Part shown: piece by piece, positions 1-10,137 of the stretch | Layout: every line of letters starts with the position of its first letter | How positions within the stretch are numbered: the first letter of the stretch is position 1 | Source: Acetomicrobium sp. S15 = DSM 107314 | GTDB lineage: Bacteria > Synergistota > Synergistia > Synergistales > Thermosynergistaceae | NCBI RefSeq assembly: GCF_016125955.1 | Contig: NZ_JADEVE010000076.1 | Location: 22,313-86,312 of the forward strand | Direction: 5' to 3' | Length of the DNA stretch: 64,000 nucleotides | Translations under genes and position numbers: made by a program | Notes under the pieces: generated by a model | Seen by the model: only the letters and a program-made list of their open reading frames with translations | What the model was told of the DNA's origin: nothing | Database searches by the model: none

Positions 1-1020
1 GAGGATCTCTTTCCTCTCACATCCGCAACCCCGCGCATCTCGCTGGGAGAGGGAAACACGCCGTTTTTGCCGTTGCGAAACGTAGGCAAAAGCTTGGGCG
101 TAAAGCTGTACGGAAAGGTGGAAGGCGCCAACCCCACCGGTTCTTTTAAAGATAGGGGGATGGTGTTGGCCGTGGCTAAAGCCTTGGAAGGCAGGGCTCG
201 CGCCGTCGTCTGCGCTTCCACTGGCAACACTTCCGCCTCGGCGGCTGCTTATTCTGCGGCGGCCGGTCTCCCCTGTTATGTGATCCTTCCCGCCGGCAAA
301 GTGGCGAGGGGCAAACTTGCCCAAGCCTTGATCTACGGTGCCAAGGTTTTGGCGGTGCGCGGCAACTTCGACAAGGCTTTGGAGTTGGCGATGGCTGCAT
401 CCGACGAGTGGCGGTTGGCCATCGTGAACTCCGTGAACCCGTATCGCCTCTGGGGCCAGCGCAGCGGCGCTTGGGAGATCTGCGACGAACTGGGTAGGGC
501 TCCAGATTGGTGCGTTCTTCCCGTTGGGAACGCAGGAAACATCACCGCCTACTGGGCGGGCTTCGTCCAGTATCGGAGGATGGGGAAGTGCCAGGGCGTG
601 CCGCGAATGGTGGGCGTTCAAGCCCAGGGGGCATCGCCTCTCGTTAGTGGCGTCGAATGCGACAAACCCGAGACCGTCGCTACGGCGATTCGCATAGGTC
701 GGCCGGTGAACGCCCAAAAAGCGCGCGCTGCGGTTAAAATGAGCGGCGGATTCTTCATGGCCGTGAGCGACGAGGAGATACTCGAAGCCCAAAGCCTTTT
801 GGCTTCTCGCGAAGGCGTCTTCGCCGAGCCTGCCTCCTGTGCTCCGCTGGCGGGCCTGATGAGGCTCAAGCGGGATGGCAAATTGCCGCAGGCGACGACG
901 ATCGCGATGATACTGACAGGAAACGGCCTAAAGGATCCGGACACAGCCATGTCCAAGGCCGGTGAGCCCGTCGAAGTGGATGGGACCATGGAGGCCCTGC
1001 GGAAGGTGATGGCGCCATGA
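1..1020 (+). CDS. thrC: Threonine synthase, 5' end cut by window edge
   Basis: PLP enzyme converting O-phosphohomoserine to threonine, the last step of threonine synthesis. The reading frame is open from base 1, so the start codon lies upstream; 339 residues are visible. The first visible part carries the family's N-terminal motif SLGEGNTPFLPL. It is followed by the PLP-lysine motif NPTGSFKDRG and later glycine-rich phosphate-binding stretches (PVGNAGN, LTGNGLKDP). The TTG at 67 is internal to this motif and is not the start. The stop overlaps thrB by ATGA at 1017-1020, so the two are translationally coupled. The size and motifs fit the short class of threonine synthases. Confidence 0.93.
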   Translation, partial: EDLFPLTSATPRISLGEGNTPFLPLRNVGKSLGVKLYGKVEGANPTGSFKDRGMVLAVAKALEGRARAVVCASTGNTSASAAAYSAAAGLPCYVILPAGKVARGKLAQALIYGAKVLAVRGNFDKALELAMAASDEWRLAIVNSVNPYRLWGQRSGAWEICDELGRAPDWCVLPVGNAGNITAYWAGFVQYRRMGKCQGVPRMVGVQAQGASPLVSGVECDKPETVATAIRIGRPVNAQKARAAVKMSGGFFMAVSDEEILEAQSLLASREGVFAEPASCAPLAGLMRLKRDGKLPQATTIAMILTGNGLKDPDTAMSKAGEPVEVDGTMEALRKVMAP

Positions 1021-1979
1021 TCTTGCGAGTGAAGGTGCCTGCGTCGAGTGCAAATCTTGGTTCGGGTTTCGATACTCTTGGCATGGCCCTTTCTCTCTAC
1101 AATTTTTACGACCTCCTTTCGCTTCTTCCCAGCGGCAGCTACGAGATAGAAGTTATTGGCGAGGGGGAACACGAGCTCGAAGATCCCATTGGAAATTTGC
1201 TCATCAAAAGCTATGAGCGCGCCGCGGGGGAATTGGGGATCGAAGCTCCCGGGCTCAAGCTTCGATGCCTCAACGCCATTCCCTTGCGCAGAGGGCTTGG
1301 AAGTTCGTCCAGCGCGGTCGTCGGCGGGGTGCTCCTCGCCAATGCCATGAGAGACAACCCCTTGGATAAGGATGAGCTGCTCGCCTTGATGGTTGCCATT
1401 GAAGGACATCCAGACAATGTGGTCCCGAGTTGTTTGGGCGGCATGGTCGTCAGCTCGTGGGATGGCCGGGAGCTGCGGTATGTCAAGCTCCCTTCCCCTC
1501 CTCGGGATATAGTCGTGGTTGTGGCTGTGCCCAATGTAGAGGTGAGCACGAGCGAGGCCCGTCAAGCTTTGCCTGAGCAAGTGAGCTTGAGCGACGCAAT
1601 TTTTAACGTGAGCCGCGTGGCGCTGCTCGCCGCTTCGTGGGCGACCGGACAGTGGGACCATTTGCCGTGGGCCATGGAAGACCGACTTCACCAGCAATTC
1701 AGGGCTCGCCTCTTCCCCGGTGGAGAGGAGATTTTGGAAAGGGTAAGGTCCGTTCCCGGGTGTCTCGGTGTGGCGATAAGCGGCTCAGGCCCGAGCGTCA
1801 TGGCCTTTGCGAGAGGGAACGTGCAAGAGGTCGCCGAGGCAGCCTGCCGCACGTTCATGGAAAAGGGGGTTCGTTCCCGCTTTTTTGTCCTCGACATAGA
1901 CGAAAACGGAGCCGTTGTAGAATATACAGAGCCTTCGCTCGACAAGGAGGAGATACAACATGTCAAAAGCGGCCGATGA
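1017..1979 (+). CDS. thrB: Homoserine kinase
   Basis: GHMP-family kinase making O-phosphohomoserine, the substrate of the threonine synthase encoded just upstream. The 320-residue protein begins with VPASSANLGSGFDTLG, typical of the family. It has the glycine/serine-rich ATP loop PLRRGLGSSSSAVVGG near residues 87-102 and the C-terminal GHMP motif AISGSGPSVMAF. It starts in the ATGA overlap with thrC, and its last 20 bases overlap the ACT-protein gene, so the three genes form one unit for threonine synthesis. Cytosolic enzyme. The order thrC-thrB is reversed relative to the E. coli thrABC operon. Confidence 0.93.
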   Translation: MILRVKVPASSANLGSGFDTLGMALSLYNFYDLLSLLPSGSYEIEVIGEGEHELEDPIGNLLIKSYERAAGELGIEAPGLKLRCLNAIPLRRGLGSSSSAVVGGVLLANAMRDNPLDKDELLALMVAIEGHPDNVVPSCLGGMVVSSWDGRELRYVKLPSPPRDIVVVVAVPNVEVSTSEARQALPEQVSLSDAIFNVSRVALLAASWATGQWDHLPWAMEDRLHQQFRARLFPGGEEILERVRSVPGCLGVAISGSGPSVMAFARGNVQEVAEAACRTFMEKGVRSRFFVLDIDENGAVVEYTEPSLDKEEIQHVKSGR

Positions 1980-2460
1980 GCCCAAGGCCTTTGGCGGTCA
2001 AACTGTGGACTCCGTGACCTGTGATCACAATGTAGCAAAGGTGGCAATTTTGGGTGTGCCGGATGTGCCCGGCATAGCAGCTCGCCTCTTTTCGCGCTTG
2101 GCCGAGCGCGACGTTAAGGTCGGAATGATCATCCAAAGCATCATGAGGGGTGGCGTGAACGATATAGCTTTCTTAGTCAGGAGAGATATCCTGGGCAAAG
2201 CTATAGAGGCTTGCCGTGAAGTGGCGAAGGAGATAGGCTCTCAGGGCGTGACGTTCGACGCCGAGATCGGTCGCGTTACGGTAACCGGCCCCGGAGTGTC
2301 CGAACGGCCCGAGGTTCCATATCAAGTGTTTTCGACCCTCGCGCAAGAGGGCATCAACATAGACATGATCTCATCCACTAATGAATCGATTACGTGTGTC
2401 GTAGAATCCAGCGATGTGGAGCGCGCCGTGGAAGCCCTGCGCAGGTGCTTCCTCTCCTGA
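1960..2460 (+). CDS. Free-standing aspartokinase-type ACT-domain protein
   Basis: 166 residues consisting of the C-terminal regulatory region of aspartate kinase and nothing else. The first ACT unit contains VAKVAILGVPDVPGIAARLF and VGMIIQSI, and the second contains the ITCVV strand near residues 143-147. Aspartokinase signatures such as NIDMIS(S)TNESI are present, but no amino-acid kinase domain precedes them. It overlaps thrB by 20 bases and has the Shine-Dalgarno sequence AAGGAGGAG before ATG 1960. By analogy with the beta subunit of Bacillus aspartokinase II, it may bind threonine or lysine and regulate a separately encoded catalytic subunit. That role is inference; the ACT assignment is strong. 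Confidence 0.8.
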   Translation: MSKAADEPKAFGGQTVDSVTCDHNVAKVAILGVPDVPGIAARLFSRLAERDVKVGMIIQSIMRGGVNDIAFLVRRDILGKAIEACREVAKEIGSQGVTFDAEIGRVTVTGPGVSERPEVPYQVFSTLAQEGINIDMISSTNESITCVVESSDVERAVEALRRCFLS

Positions 2461-2493
2461 GATGGGATAAAATAAAAGGCGAGTTCTTTTTAG

Positions 2494-3327
2494 GTGGTGA
2501 AGCGCGTGAGAAAGATCATAGGGGCATTGTTATGCCTCTGTCTTTGGACCGCAGTTGCGGCGTCTCAGGAGACGGTGACGTTGAACGCCGAGAGCCTGTA
2601 TTATGATCCCTCGACGGGCCAAATCAAGGCCTCCGGCAGCGTGGTGATCCGGGAGGCGGACGTCGTAATAGAGGCCGATGAGGGCGAAGGAAGGTCTGAC
2701 GGCAGCACTTTCCGCCTTTATGGCAACGTGCGCGGCCACTTCCAAAAGGATGGAATTGACTTAGTCTGTGACGAATTAGTGGTGCAGCAGCGCGAAGAGG
2801 GAAGAATAGCCACAGCTAAGGGAAACGCTAAACTGCTGCGCGGGGAAGAGCGCATAGTTGCCGATGAACTCGAGTGGCCCTGGGGTTCTCCGGATAACTA
2901 TGTCGCCCGGTCGAATGTGGACGCAGTTACGAGCGCTTACGCAGTTCAGGCTCAAGAGGTCGGCCGTCGGGGGGGTCGTTTTTGGGCTAAGGATGCGAAG
3001 CACTTTGAAGATAAGGCCAAAGGGATCACGCTTTCCGCCAGAGAAATCGAGGGTAACATTGAGGGCGAAGAGATAAAGGATTTAGTGGCCGTGGGTAACG
3101 TGATTGCCAAACAGCGCACCTCCCAAGAGGAGACGACACTCTCTGGAAACAGGGCTGTCTACTCCAAGGATCGCGGCACTATCACCGTGACTGGCAAAAA
3201 GGCGGTGGTATTTCAGAAGGACCGCACGATACGGGCGGACACACTCATCCTGTTTTTGGAGAGCAGGAGAGTTGAAGCTCACGGATCTCCTCAGATCGAG
3301 TTCTTGAGAGAGCAGGAGAAAAAGTAG
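2494..3327 (+). CDS. lptA: LptA/OstA-like periplasmic LPS-transport protein
   Basis: A 277-residue exported protein with an N-terminal hydrophobic signal (IIGALLCLCLWTAVAAS), followed by the repeated beta-strand pattern of the OstA/LptA fold. Pairs such as LNAESLYYDP...IKASGSVVI and GIDLVCDELVVQ recur, ending near TIRADTLILFLES. LptA forms the periplasmic bridge that carries lipopolysaccharide to the outer membrane. At 277 residues it is longer than E. coli LptA (about 185) and appears to hold two OstA-like units. It starts at GTG 2494 (an adjacent GTG follows at 2497). lptB follows one base after the stop, supporting the role. The symbol is by homology and context. Confidence 0.75.
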   Translation: MVKRVRKIIGALLCLCLWTAVAASQETVTLNAESLYYDPSTGQIKASGSVVIREADVVIEADEGEGRSDGSTFRLYGNVRGHFQKDGIDLVCDELVVQQREEGRIATAKGNAKLLRGEERIVADELEWPWGSPDNYVARSNVDAVTSAYAVQAQEVGRRGGRFWAKDAKHFEDKAKGITLSAREIEGNIEGEEIKDLVAVGNVIAKQRTSQEETTLSGNRAVYSKDRGTITVTGKKAVVFQKDRTIRADTLILFLESRRVEAHGSPQIEFLREQEKK

Positions 3328-3328
3328 A

Positions 3329-4054
3329 ATGGCCCAAACCCTGCGAGCAGAGGGGCTTGAAAAGAGCTTTCGAGAGCGCACCGTCGTGTCGTCGGTAAGC
3401 CTCAAGGTGAAGCGAGGGGAGATAGTCGGCCTGCTGGGCCCGAATGGCGCAGGTAAGACCACCACCTTTTATATGATCGTCGGGCTGATCTTTCCCGATA
3501 AAGGCAGAATTTACCTCGACGGCTTGGATGTGACGCCTATGCCTGTGTATAGGCGAGCGCGCTTGGGGATAGGATATCTTCCTCAAGAGCCCTCCGTGTT
3601 TAGAAATCTCACCGTTAGAGAGAACCTGGAGCTCGTCCTCGAAGAACGGGGTTTGGATCAAAAAGGGCGGAAGGAGATAGTCGATCATCTCATCGAAGAG
3701 TTCGGCATCGCCGAGATAGCTCACGTGCACGGCAACTCTCTGAGTGGCGGGGAAAGACGGCGTGTGGAAATAGCCCGCAGTTTGGCTACGATGCCTGACT
3801 TCATCTTGTTGGACGAGCCGTTCAGCGGGATAGATCCTATTGCAGTTTACGACATCCAACAACTCATCATTAATCTAAAGTCAAAAGGATACGGCATATT
3901 GCTCACCGACCATAACGTCAGAGAGACATTGGCCATAACGGACAGGGCTTGCTTGATCCACAACGGTAGTATAGTAATTGAGGGCTCTCCCAGAGATGTC
4001 GCCGCGAGCGACATGGCGCGCAGATTTTACTTGGGCGAGCGCTTTCGCTGGTGA
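3329..4054 (+). CDS. lptB: LPS export ABC transporter ATP-binding protein
   Basis: 241-residue ABC ATPase that powers extraction of lipopolysaccharide from the inner membrane together with LptFG. Walker A is GPNGAGKTTTF (about residues 37-47), the signature is LSGGERRRVEIARSL, Walker B is FILLDEPF, and the switch histidine lies in LLTDHNVRETL. The LptB-specific VYDIQQLI and GLPQEPS-like segments (YLPQEPSVF) are present. It begins directly after the lptA-like gene, so the two are one transcription unit. The 3' end overlaps the convergent hydrogenase-protease gene by 28 bases. No LptF or LptG is in the window. Confidence 0.93.
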   Translation: MAQTLRAEGLEKSFRERTVVSSVSLKVKRGEIVGLLGPNGAGKTTTFYMIVGLIFPDKGRIYLDGLDVTPMPVYRRARLGIGYLPQEPSVFRNLTVRENLELVLEERGLDQKGRKEIVDHLIEEFGIAEIAHVHGNSLSGGERRRVEIARSLATMPDFILLDEPFSGIDPIAVYDIQQLIINLKSKGYGILLTDHNVRETLAITDRACLIHNGSIVIEGSPRDVAASDMARRFYLGERFRW

Positions 4055-4518
4055 AGGCGCGGTATTTTTTGCCAAGTGCCGTTGAGGATTATGTTTATGA
4101 CGGCAGAAGCTGCACGGCGCACGGCTGGAGATAGGTCGAGAGACGGTGAGAGTTGTTCGGGTTGTATGCCTATCGCCGTCACCGTTAACCACTCCAAGTG
4201 AGGCCCCAATATGAGAGGCAGGGTTATTCCGTGAGTTTCAAAAACGGCTTCTGCGAGGTCGTCGAGCGTAAGGCGTCTTACGCTGCCGGCTTTGAGGCCC
4301 ATGTTCGCCGCATCTACTACGACGAGCTCTTTGGGACGGTCGCGCAAAAGCCACGGTGTGAAGTTTTCGGGCACCGTTTCGCAAACCACTACACGCATCC
4401 ACGGTGGTGCTATAGGTATGAGCGATTCTGCTATGCAGACGCCGACGCCATCGTCTCCCCTCAGTCTGTTGCCCAACCCCCAGAGGTGTACTTCAAATGA
4501 CGAAAACCCATTCTCCAT
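4027..4518 (-). CDS. Hydrogenase maturation protease (HycI/HyaD family)
   Basis: Endopeptidase that trims the C-terminus of a [NiFe]-hydrogenase large subunit after nickel insertion (peptidase family M52). Family motifs are visible: GLGNRLRGDDGVG near the N-terminus, VVVDAAN in the middle, and THGITLPLIL. These supply the two aspartates and the histidine that bind the metal. An open frame runs upstream to 4590, but ATG 4518 is chosen because AGGAGAGG lies nine bases before it, giving 163 residues. It is the only minus-strand gene in this stretch. Its ends overlap lptB (28 bases) and the start of murJ (22 bases). No hydrogenase subunit is nearby. Confidence 0.8.
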   Translation of the reverse strand: MENGFSSFEVHLWGLGNRLRGDDGVGVCIAESLIPIAPPWMRVVVCETVPENFTPWLLRDRPKELVVVDAANMGLKAGSVRRLTLDDLAEAVFETHGITLPLILGPHLEWLTVTAIGIQPEQLSPSLDLSPAVRRAASAVINIILNGTWQKIPRLHQRKRSPK

Positions 4519-6101
4519 CTTCGCATTCCTCTCCTGACCTTTTTGTCTCCAAAATGGTGCGTCATTCGCTGCGAATGACGGCTGGAACACTTGCGAGCCG
4601 TATCCTCGGCATGTTAAGGGAGATCCTCACGGCAGCGTTTTTTGGCGCCACACGGGAGCTCGATGCCTTCTATGTGGCCTATACGTTGGCAAACCTTTCC
4701 CGACAGCTCTTGGCGGAGGGGGCGCTCTCTGCCACCTTCGTCCCCGTCTTCTCTCAAGCCTTGGCGAGAGACGGCCTCGATCGCGCCGAGAGGCTTGCGA
4801 AAGAAGCCGTAACGCTCCTTCTGGCGATGGGAGCGCTCTTCGTCACAGCGGGCATAATCTTCGCGCCTTACCTGGTCTTTCTTATAGCCCCCGGCTTTAA
4901 GGGGCAGGATGCCGTCTTGGCGACGAACTTGACTCGCCTTCTCATGCCCTATTTAATATTGGTTTCCCTCGCTGCCTTGGCCATGGGAGCGCTCAACAGC
5001 ATGGAGAGCTTCTTGGTGCCCGCTATAGCCCCTGCAGTGGCCAACTTGGTTTATATAGTGGCCATATCGTTATTATATTGGAAAATGGGAATATGGGCCC
5101 CTGCCGTTGCGGTTTTGTTGGGCGGATGTTTTCAGATGGGCCTGCAGTGGGCGTGGTGCGCGGGCAAAGGTTTGATGCTCATTCCAGCCATGCCCGGAAG
5201 GGATCCGGAGCTCTGGCGTATGGTTCGCCTGTTTTTCCCTTATGCCGCTGGGCTTTCCTTGAACCAGTTTCACCCCATCATAAACCGCATCCTCGGATCC
5301 TTTTTGGAGGATGGGGCCATTTCCGTGCTCAACTATGCGGATCGCCTTATTCAGCTTCCCCTCGGCCTTTTCGTTATAGCCGTCTCTCAGGCTGTGCTTC
5401 CCCTCTTTTCCAGGGCTGCCCTCGAGGACGAAGTTGCCTTTGCCGACATAGGGCGAGATGCCCTGCGCTTCACGCTCTTCATTGTTTCACCTATAACCTT
5501 ATGCACTCTCTTGTATGCGAGCGAGGCAGTTCATCTGTTGTTCTACCGTGGCGCCTTCGGCGACTGGGCCTGGCGCGCTACGAGCGGTGCCCTCTTCTTT
5601 TATGCCCTTGGACTTCCTGGCATGGCCTGCAACAACGTTACATTGAGGGCGCTTTACGCTCGTCGCTTCCCCAAGGCTGCGTTTTTCGTAGTAGTTACGA
5701 GCGTTTTGGCCAACCTCGCCTGTAGCGTGGTCCTCATGCGATTCCTCTCATACAGGGGGCTTGCGCTATCCAGTGCTATCGCCTTCACGTCTGCGTCTCT
5801 CGTCGGTGGGCAGTTCTTGCGCACCTCACTCGGCAGGCCGATCGGGCTTTTCGATATACCGTGGGTGTCGAGGCTCGCTTTGAGTTTGGCGGCTACGGGT
5901 GGAGCTTCGATGTTCTATAAGTTTTTCATACCCTATCCCTTGGGTGCTGGATTGCCCTTGCGGGCCCTTTGGATGTGCGGCGCCTTCGCCGTCGGTGCTG
6001 CAAGTTATATAATAACTGTGCGGCGCCTCAAGTGTGCGGAGTGGGGATGGGTGGCAGAAGCGATAAGGCGGGATAAAGCGAGGGTGAAAAGGGATGAATA
6101 A
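4497..6101 (+). CDS. murJ: Lipid II flippase MurJ
   Basis: Polytopic membrane protein of the MATE/MVF superfamily, which flips lipid II across the inner membrane for peptidoglycan synthesis. The 534 residues contain about 14 hydrophobic segments. The N-terminal signature TLASRILGMLREILTAAFFG and the motif LSATFVPVFSQ are typical of MurJ. Two starts are possible: ATG 4497, with AGAGGTG eight bases upstream, and ATG 4554, which gives a 515-residue protein nearer the usual N-terminus. The longer start overlaps the opposite-strand protease gene. The stop overlaps the following secreted-protein gene by eight bases. Confidence 0.92.
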   Translation: MTKTHSPSSHSSPDLFVSKMVRHSLRMTAGTLASRILGMLREILTAAFFGATRELDAFYVAYTLANLSRQLLAEGALSATFVPVFSQALARDGLDRAERLAKEAVTLLLAMGALFVTAGIIFAPYLVFLIAPGFKGQDAVLATNLTRLLMPYLILVSLAALAMGALNSMESFLVPAIAPAVANLVYIVAISLLYWKMGIWAPAVAVLLGGCFQMGLQWAWCAGKGLMLIPAMPGRDPELWRMVRLFFPYAAGLSLNQFHPIINRILGSFLEDGAISVLNYADRLIQLPLGLFVIAVSQAVLPLFSRAALEDEVAFADIGRDALRFTLFIVSPITLCTLLYASEAVHLLFYRGAFGDWAWRATSGALFFYALGLPGMACNNVTLRALYARRFPKAAFFVVVTSVLANLACSVVLMRFLSYRGLALSSAIAFTSASLVGGQFLRTSLGRPIGLFDIPWVSRLALSLAATGGASMFYKFFIPYPLGAGLPLRALWMCGAFAVGAASYIITVRRLKCAEWGWVAEAIRRDKARVKRDE

Positions 6102-6618
6102 AATAGGGGTTATCATCGCGATTTTGCTGTGTTCGTTCGCTTCGGCGGCAATAGCGGATGAAGAGGCATTGATCCAGGAAAGGATGGTCTCCATACGAGC
6201 AGAAGGGAAGCAGTTGGACGGCCTCGTCATAGGCGCTCAGGCGAGGCTCGATTTCATATACGTGGACGCTGCCCTTGTTGAAGCGCTGAGGACCCCGAGC
6301 GAGTTTCCCGACTGGCTGCGTTGGCATGCCAAGGATTTCGCGAGCGAAGAGCTAAAAAGGGGTGTCCTCTTTGTGCTGCGCATCGAGACATATAATCCGT
6401 GGACGTTCGACCCGATGAAGATTTCTGTCGCCGATTACGCGCTAAAGGAGGAGGACATCCTCACAAAGCCGGCGTATGTCCCGAAGGGAGATCTGCCGAG
6501 CCGCTTTGAGGGTAGCCTTTCCTTTCGTGTCCCAGGTCTAAAGCTGAAACCCGGCCAGGAGATAATCATCTCGTATGGAGAAGACAAGGCTACCTTTCGC
6601 GTCCCGAAGGGGAGGTGA
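6094..6618 (+). CDS. Secreted protein of unknown function
   Basis: 174 residues with a clear signal peptide (IGVIIAILLCSFASAAIA, cleavage expected near residues 21-22) and no lipobox cysteine. The rest is soluble and strand-rich, containing RMVSIRAEGKQLDGLVIGAQARLDF-type segments and ending in IIISYGEDKATFRVPKGR. I do not recognise the family. The start overlaps the end of murJ by eight bases and the next gene follows within seven bases, so it belongs to the murJ-to-tsaD transcription unit. Envelope localisation in the periplasm or outer membrane is inferred from the signal only. Confidence 0.7.
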   Translation: MNKIGVIIAILLCSFASAAIADEEALIQERMVSIRAEGKQLDGLVIGAQARLDFIYVDAALVEALRTPSEFPDWLRWHAKDFASEELKRGVLFVLRIETYNPWTFDPMKISVADYALKEEDILTKPAYVPKGDLPSRFEGSLSFRVPGLKLKPGQEIIISYGEDKATFRVPKGR

Positions 6619-6624
6619 AGCGTG

Positions 6625-6795
6625 ATGCATAAATATCGCTGCGTTGCTTGCAGTAGGGAATTCGAGGTGGAAGATCCCGTAAACCGCTGTCCCTTCTGCC
6701 GCGGCAAGGTGCTCTTTCACCTCGAGGGAAGACCCATTAGAAAGAAGGCGAACTGCGGCGGGAATTGCTCCGGTTGCAGTGGGTGTGCAGCGTGA
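6625..6795 (+). CDS. Small zinc-ribbon protein (56 aa)
   Basis: A 56-residue gene between the secreted protein and tsaD. It begins MHKYRCVACSREFEVED, has CxxC pairs at CVAC and CPFC, and ends with a glycine/cysteine-rich tail (CGGNCSGCSGCAA). The first two CxxC pairs make a rubredoxin-like or RPC12-type zinc ribbon. The tail could bind a further metal. GGAGGTG lies eight bases before ATG 6625, and the stop overlaps the proposed GTG start of tsaD (GTGA at 6792-6795). This spacing supports real translation. The role is unknown; zinc-ribbon or metal-binding is as far as the sequence goes. Confidence 0.75.
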   Translation: MHKYRCVACSREFEVEDPVNRCPFCRGKVLFHLEGRPIRKKANCGGNCSGCSGCAA

Positions 6796-7811
6796 GTGAT
6801 GCCTCCTTTTTGACTTTAGGCATCGAGACATCGTGCGATGACACCTCCCTGGCCGTACTTTCAGGGCCGAGGGAGGTGCTCTCTTCTGTGGTGTCCAGCC
6901 AAGTGGATTTACACGCTCCTTATGGCGGGGTATTGCCTGAACTGGCCTCTCGCAAGCATCAGGAGGTGATAATTTCTCTCCTTCGCAAAGTTTTATCGGA
7001 CGGCGGAGTCTCAAACCCTCATCGCGACATTGACCTCGTCGCCGTGACGAGAGGTCCTGGTCTCATGGGGTCGCTACTGGTGGGCGCGATGACGGCTAAG
7101 GCCCTCGCTCAGACCTGGGAAGCTCCGTTGATCGCCGTAAACCACCTGGAGGGGCATATATTCGCCAATGTATTGTCTCATCCCTCTTTAGAGCCTCCGT
7201 TTTTGTGCCTGATCGTTTCGGGTGGCCATACCGAGGTCATCCTGGTGCGGTCTTTCGGCGACTATTTGCTCTTGGGGAAGACGCGCGATGATGCTGCTGG
7301 CGAGGCCTACGACAAGGTAGCTAAGCTCTTGGGTTTGGGGTATCCAGGAGGGCCGGCGATAGATCGCCTGGCCAAGGAGGGTGACCCGAAGGCATTTACA
7401 TTCCCGGTACCGCTCGGGCACACCAGAAATGTGGAGTTCAGCTTCAGCGGCCTGAAGACGGCGGTCCTTTGGGCTGTGCGCCGCTTGGAGCAGGAGGGTG
7501 CTCCCATCCCAGTAGCTGATATATGCGCCTCATTTCAGCGCGCTGCCGTGGAGGCGCTGATGTCCAAAATGCGCCTGTCTGTGGAGATGACGGGCGTCGA
7601 GAGGGTAGCTATATCGGGAGGGGTGGCGGCGAACAGCGCCCTCAGAGAAGCTGTGGCGTCTCAAGATGCATGGGAGGTGTATATTCCCCCTCGAGAACTC
7701 TGCACGGATAATGCTGCAATGATCGCTGCGGCCGGTTACGATGCCTACGCGCGCGGCTTGCGGTCTGACATCTCCTTTTCTCCCGATCCTTCCTTGGTGC
7801 TCGCCGAGTAA
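6792..7811 (+). CDS. tsaD: tRNA N6-adenosine threonylcarbamoyltransferase
   Basis: Kae1/TsaD enzyme that transfers the threonylcarbamoyl group to A37 of ANN-decoding tRNAs, working with TsaB, TsaC and TsaE. It starts LTLGIETSCDDTSLAVL, has the metal-binding HLEGHIFAN and the motif SGGHTEV, and ends with CTDNAAMIAAAGYDAY. All are diagnostic. An open frame extends to TTG 6765, but GTG 6792, overlapping the preceding stop as GTGA, gives the family's normal N-terminus and 339 residues. No TsaB or TsaE gene is beside it; a RimI acetyltransferase gene is found separately at 35.1 kb. Confidence 0.93.
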   Translation: MSDASFLTLGIETSCDDTSLAVLSGPREVLSSVVSSQVDLHAPYGGVLPELASRKHQEVIISLLRKVLSDGGVSNPHRDIDLVAVTRGPGLMGSLLVGAMTAKALAQTWEAPLIAVNHLEGHIFANVLSHPSLEPPFLCLIVSGGHTEVILVRSFGDYLLLGKTRDDAAGEAYDKVAKLLGLGYPGGPAIDRLAKEGDPKAFTFPVPLGHTRNVEFSFSGLKTAVLWAVRRLEQEGAPIPVADICASFQRAAVEALMSKMRLSVEMTGVERVAISGGVAANSALREAVASQDAWEVYIPPRELCTDNAAMIAAAGYDAYARGLRSDISFSPDPSLVLAE

Positions 7812-7918
7812 TTCAAAGAAAACGAGAGAAAAACGGCGAAAAACAGCGCTTTCATAAGAATGAATACCATTATGGCCATTATCCTTGAATAAACGCCATT
7901 AACCACGATTATTGGATG

Positions 7919-7947
7919 TTGAATATATTGGCGCTTATCGCTATCCT
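7919..7947 (+). promoter_or_regulatory. Probable groESL promoter
   Basis: TTGAAT (7919-7924), a 17-base spacer and TATCCT (7942-7947) make a sigma-70-like promoter. Its start site would fall a few bases before the CIRCE operator, the arrangement known for HrcA-controlled groE operons. The -10 box matches consensus at only four of six positions, so this is a moderate call. Confidence 0.45.
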
Positions 7948-7961
7948 TATTCATGGCTTGA

Positions 7962-7988
7962 TTAGCACTCCTTCATATTGAGTGCTAA
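7962..7988 (+). promoter_or_regulatory. CIRCE operator (HrcA binding site)
   Basis: A perfect inverted repeat: TTAGCACTC, nine-base spacer, GAGTGCTAA. This is the canonical CIRCE element bound by the heat-shock repressor HrcA. It sits 29 bases before the groES start codon and downstream of the predicted promoter, so it would block transcription and also form a hairpin in the leader RNA. hrcA itself is not in the window. Confidence 0.96.
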
Positions 7989-8017
7989 CACAATTTTCGA
8001 TTAGGAGGGATTCGAAC

Positions 8018-9956
<1,939 letters not shown>

Positions 9957-9972
9957 ACTCAAAGAGTCAAAC

Positions 9973-10000
9973 AAAAGGGCCTCGCATGAGGCCCTTTTTT
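9973..10000 (+). terminator. Rho-independent terminator of groESL
   Basis: An 11-base-pair stem (AAAAGGGCCTC / GAGGCCCTTTT) with a four-base GCAT loop ends in a run of T. It lies right after groEL and before the gdhA promoter, so it closes the chaperonin operon. Confidence 0.92.
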
Positions 10001-10049
10001 AGTGCCTCGACTCTTGTCTTTTATAACCCGCGTCTTTGTGAGGTTTATT

Positions 10050-10078
10050 TTGCTAAATATCTTTTAGTATGGTAAAAT
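10050..10078 (+). promoter_or_regulatory. gdhA promoter
   Basis: TTGCTA (10050-10055), exactly 17 bases, then TAAAAT (10073-10078). It lies 60 bases upstream of the gdhA start, just after the groESL terminator. The good spacing and boxes make a sigma-70-type promoter likely. Confidence 0.65.
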
Positions 10079-10137
10079 ACTTGGTAAAGATGGGTGCCAG
10101 GCTCTGGGTTTAGATCACCTAAGGAGGAGGATGCGAA

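Noticed and set aside
618..1697. 359-codon minus-strand frame opposite thrC and thrB
   Set aside because: Antisense shadow of two well-identified genes; its translation has no coherent motif.
7745..7954. 69-codon minus-strand frame between tsaD and groES
   Set aside because: Overlaps the tsaD 3' end and the promoter region; no Shine-Dalgarno sequence and low-complexity composition.
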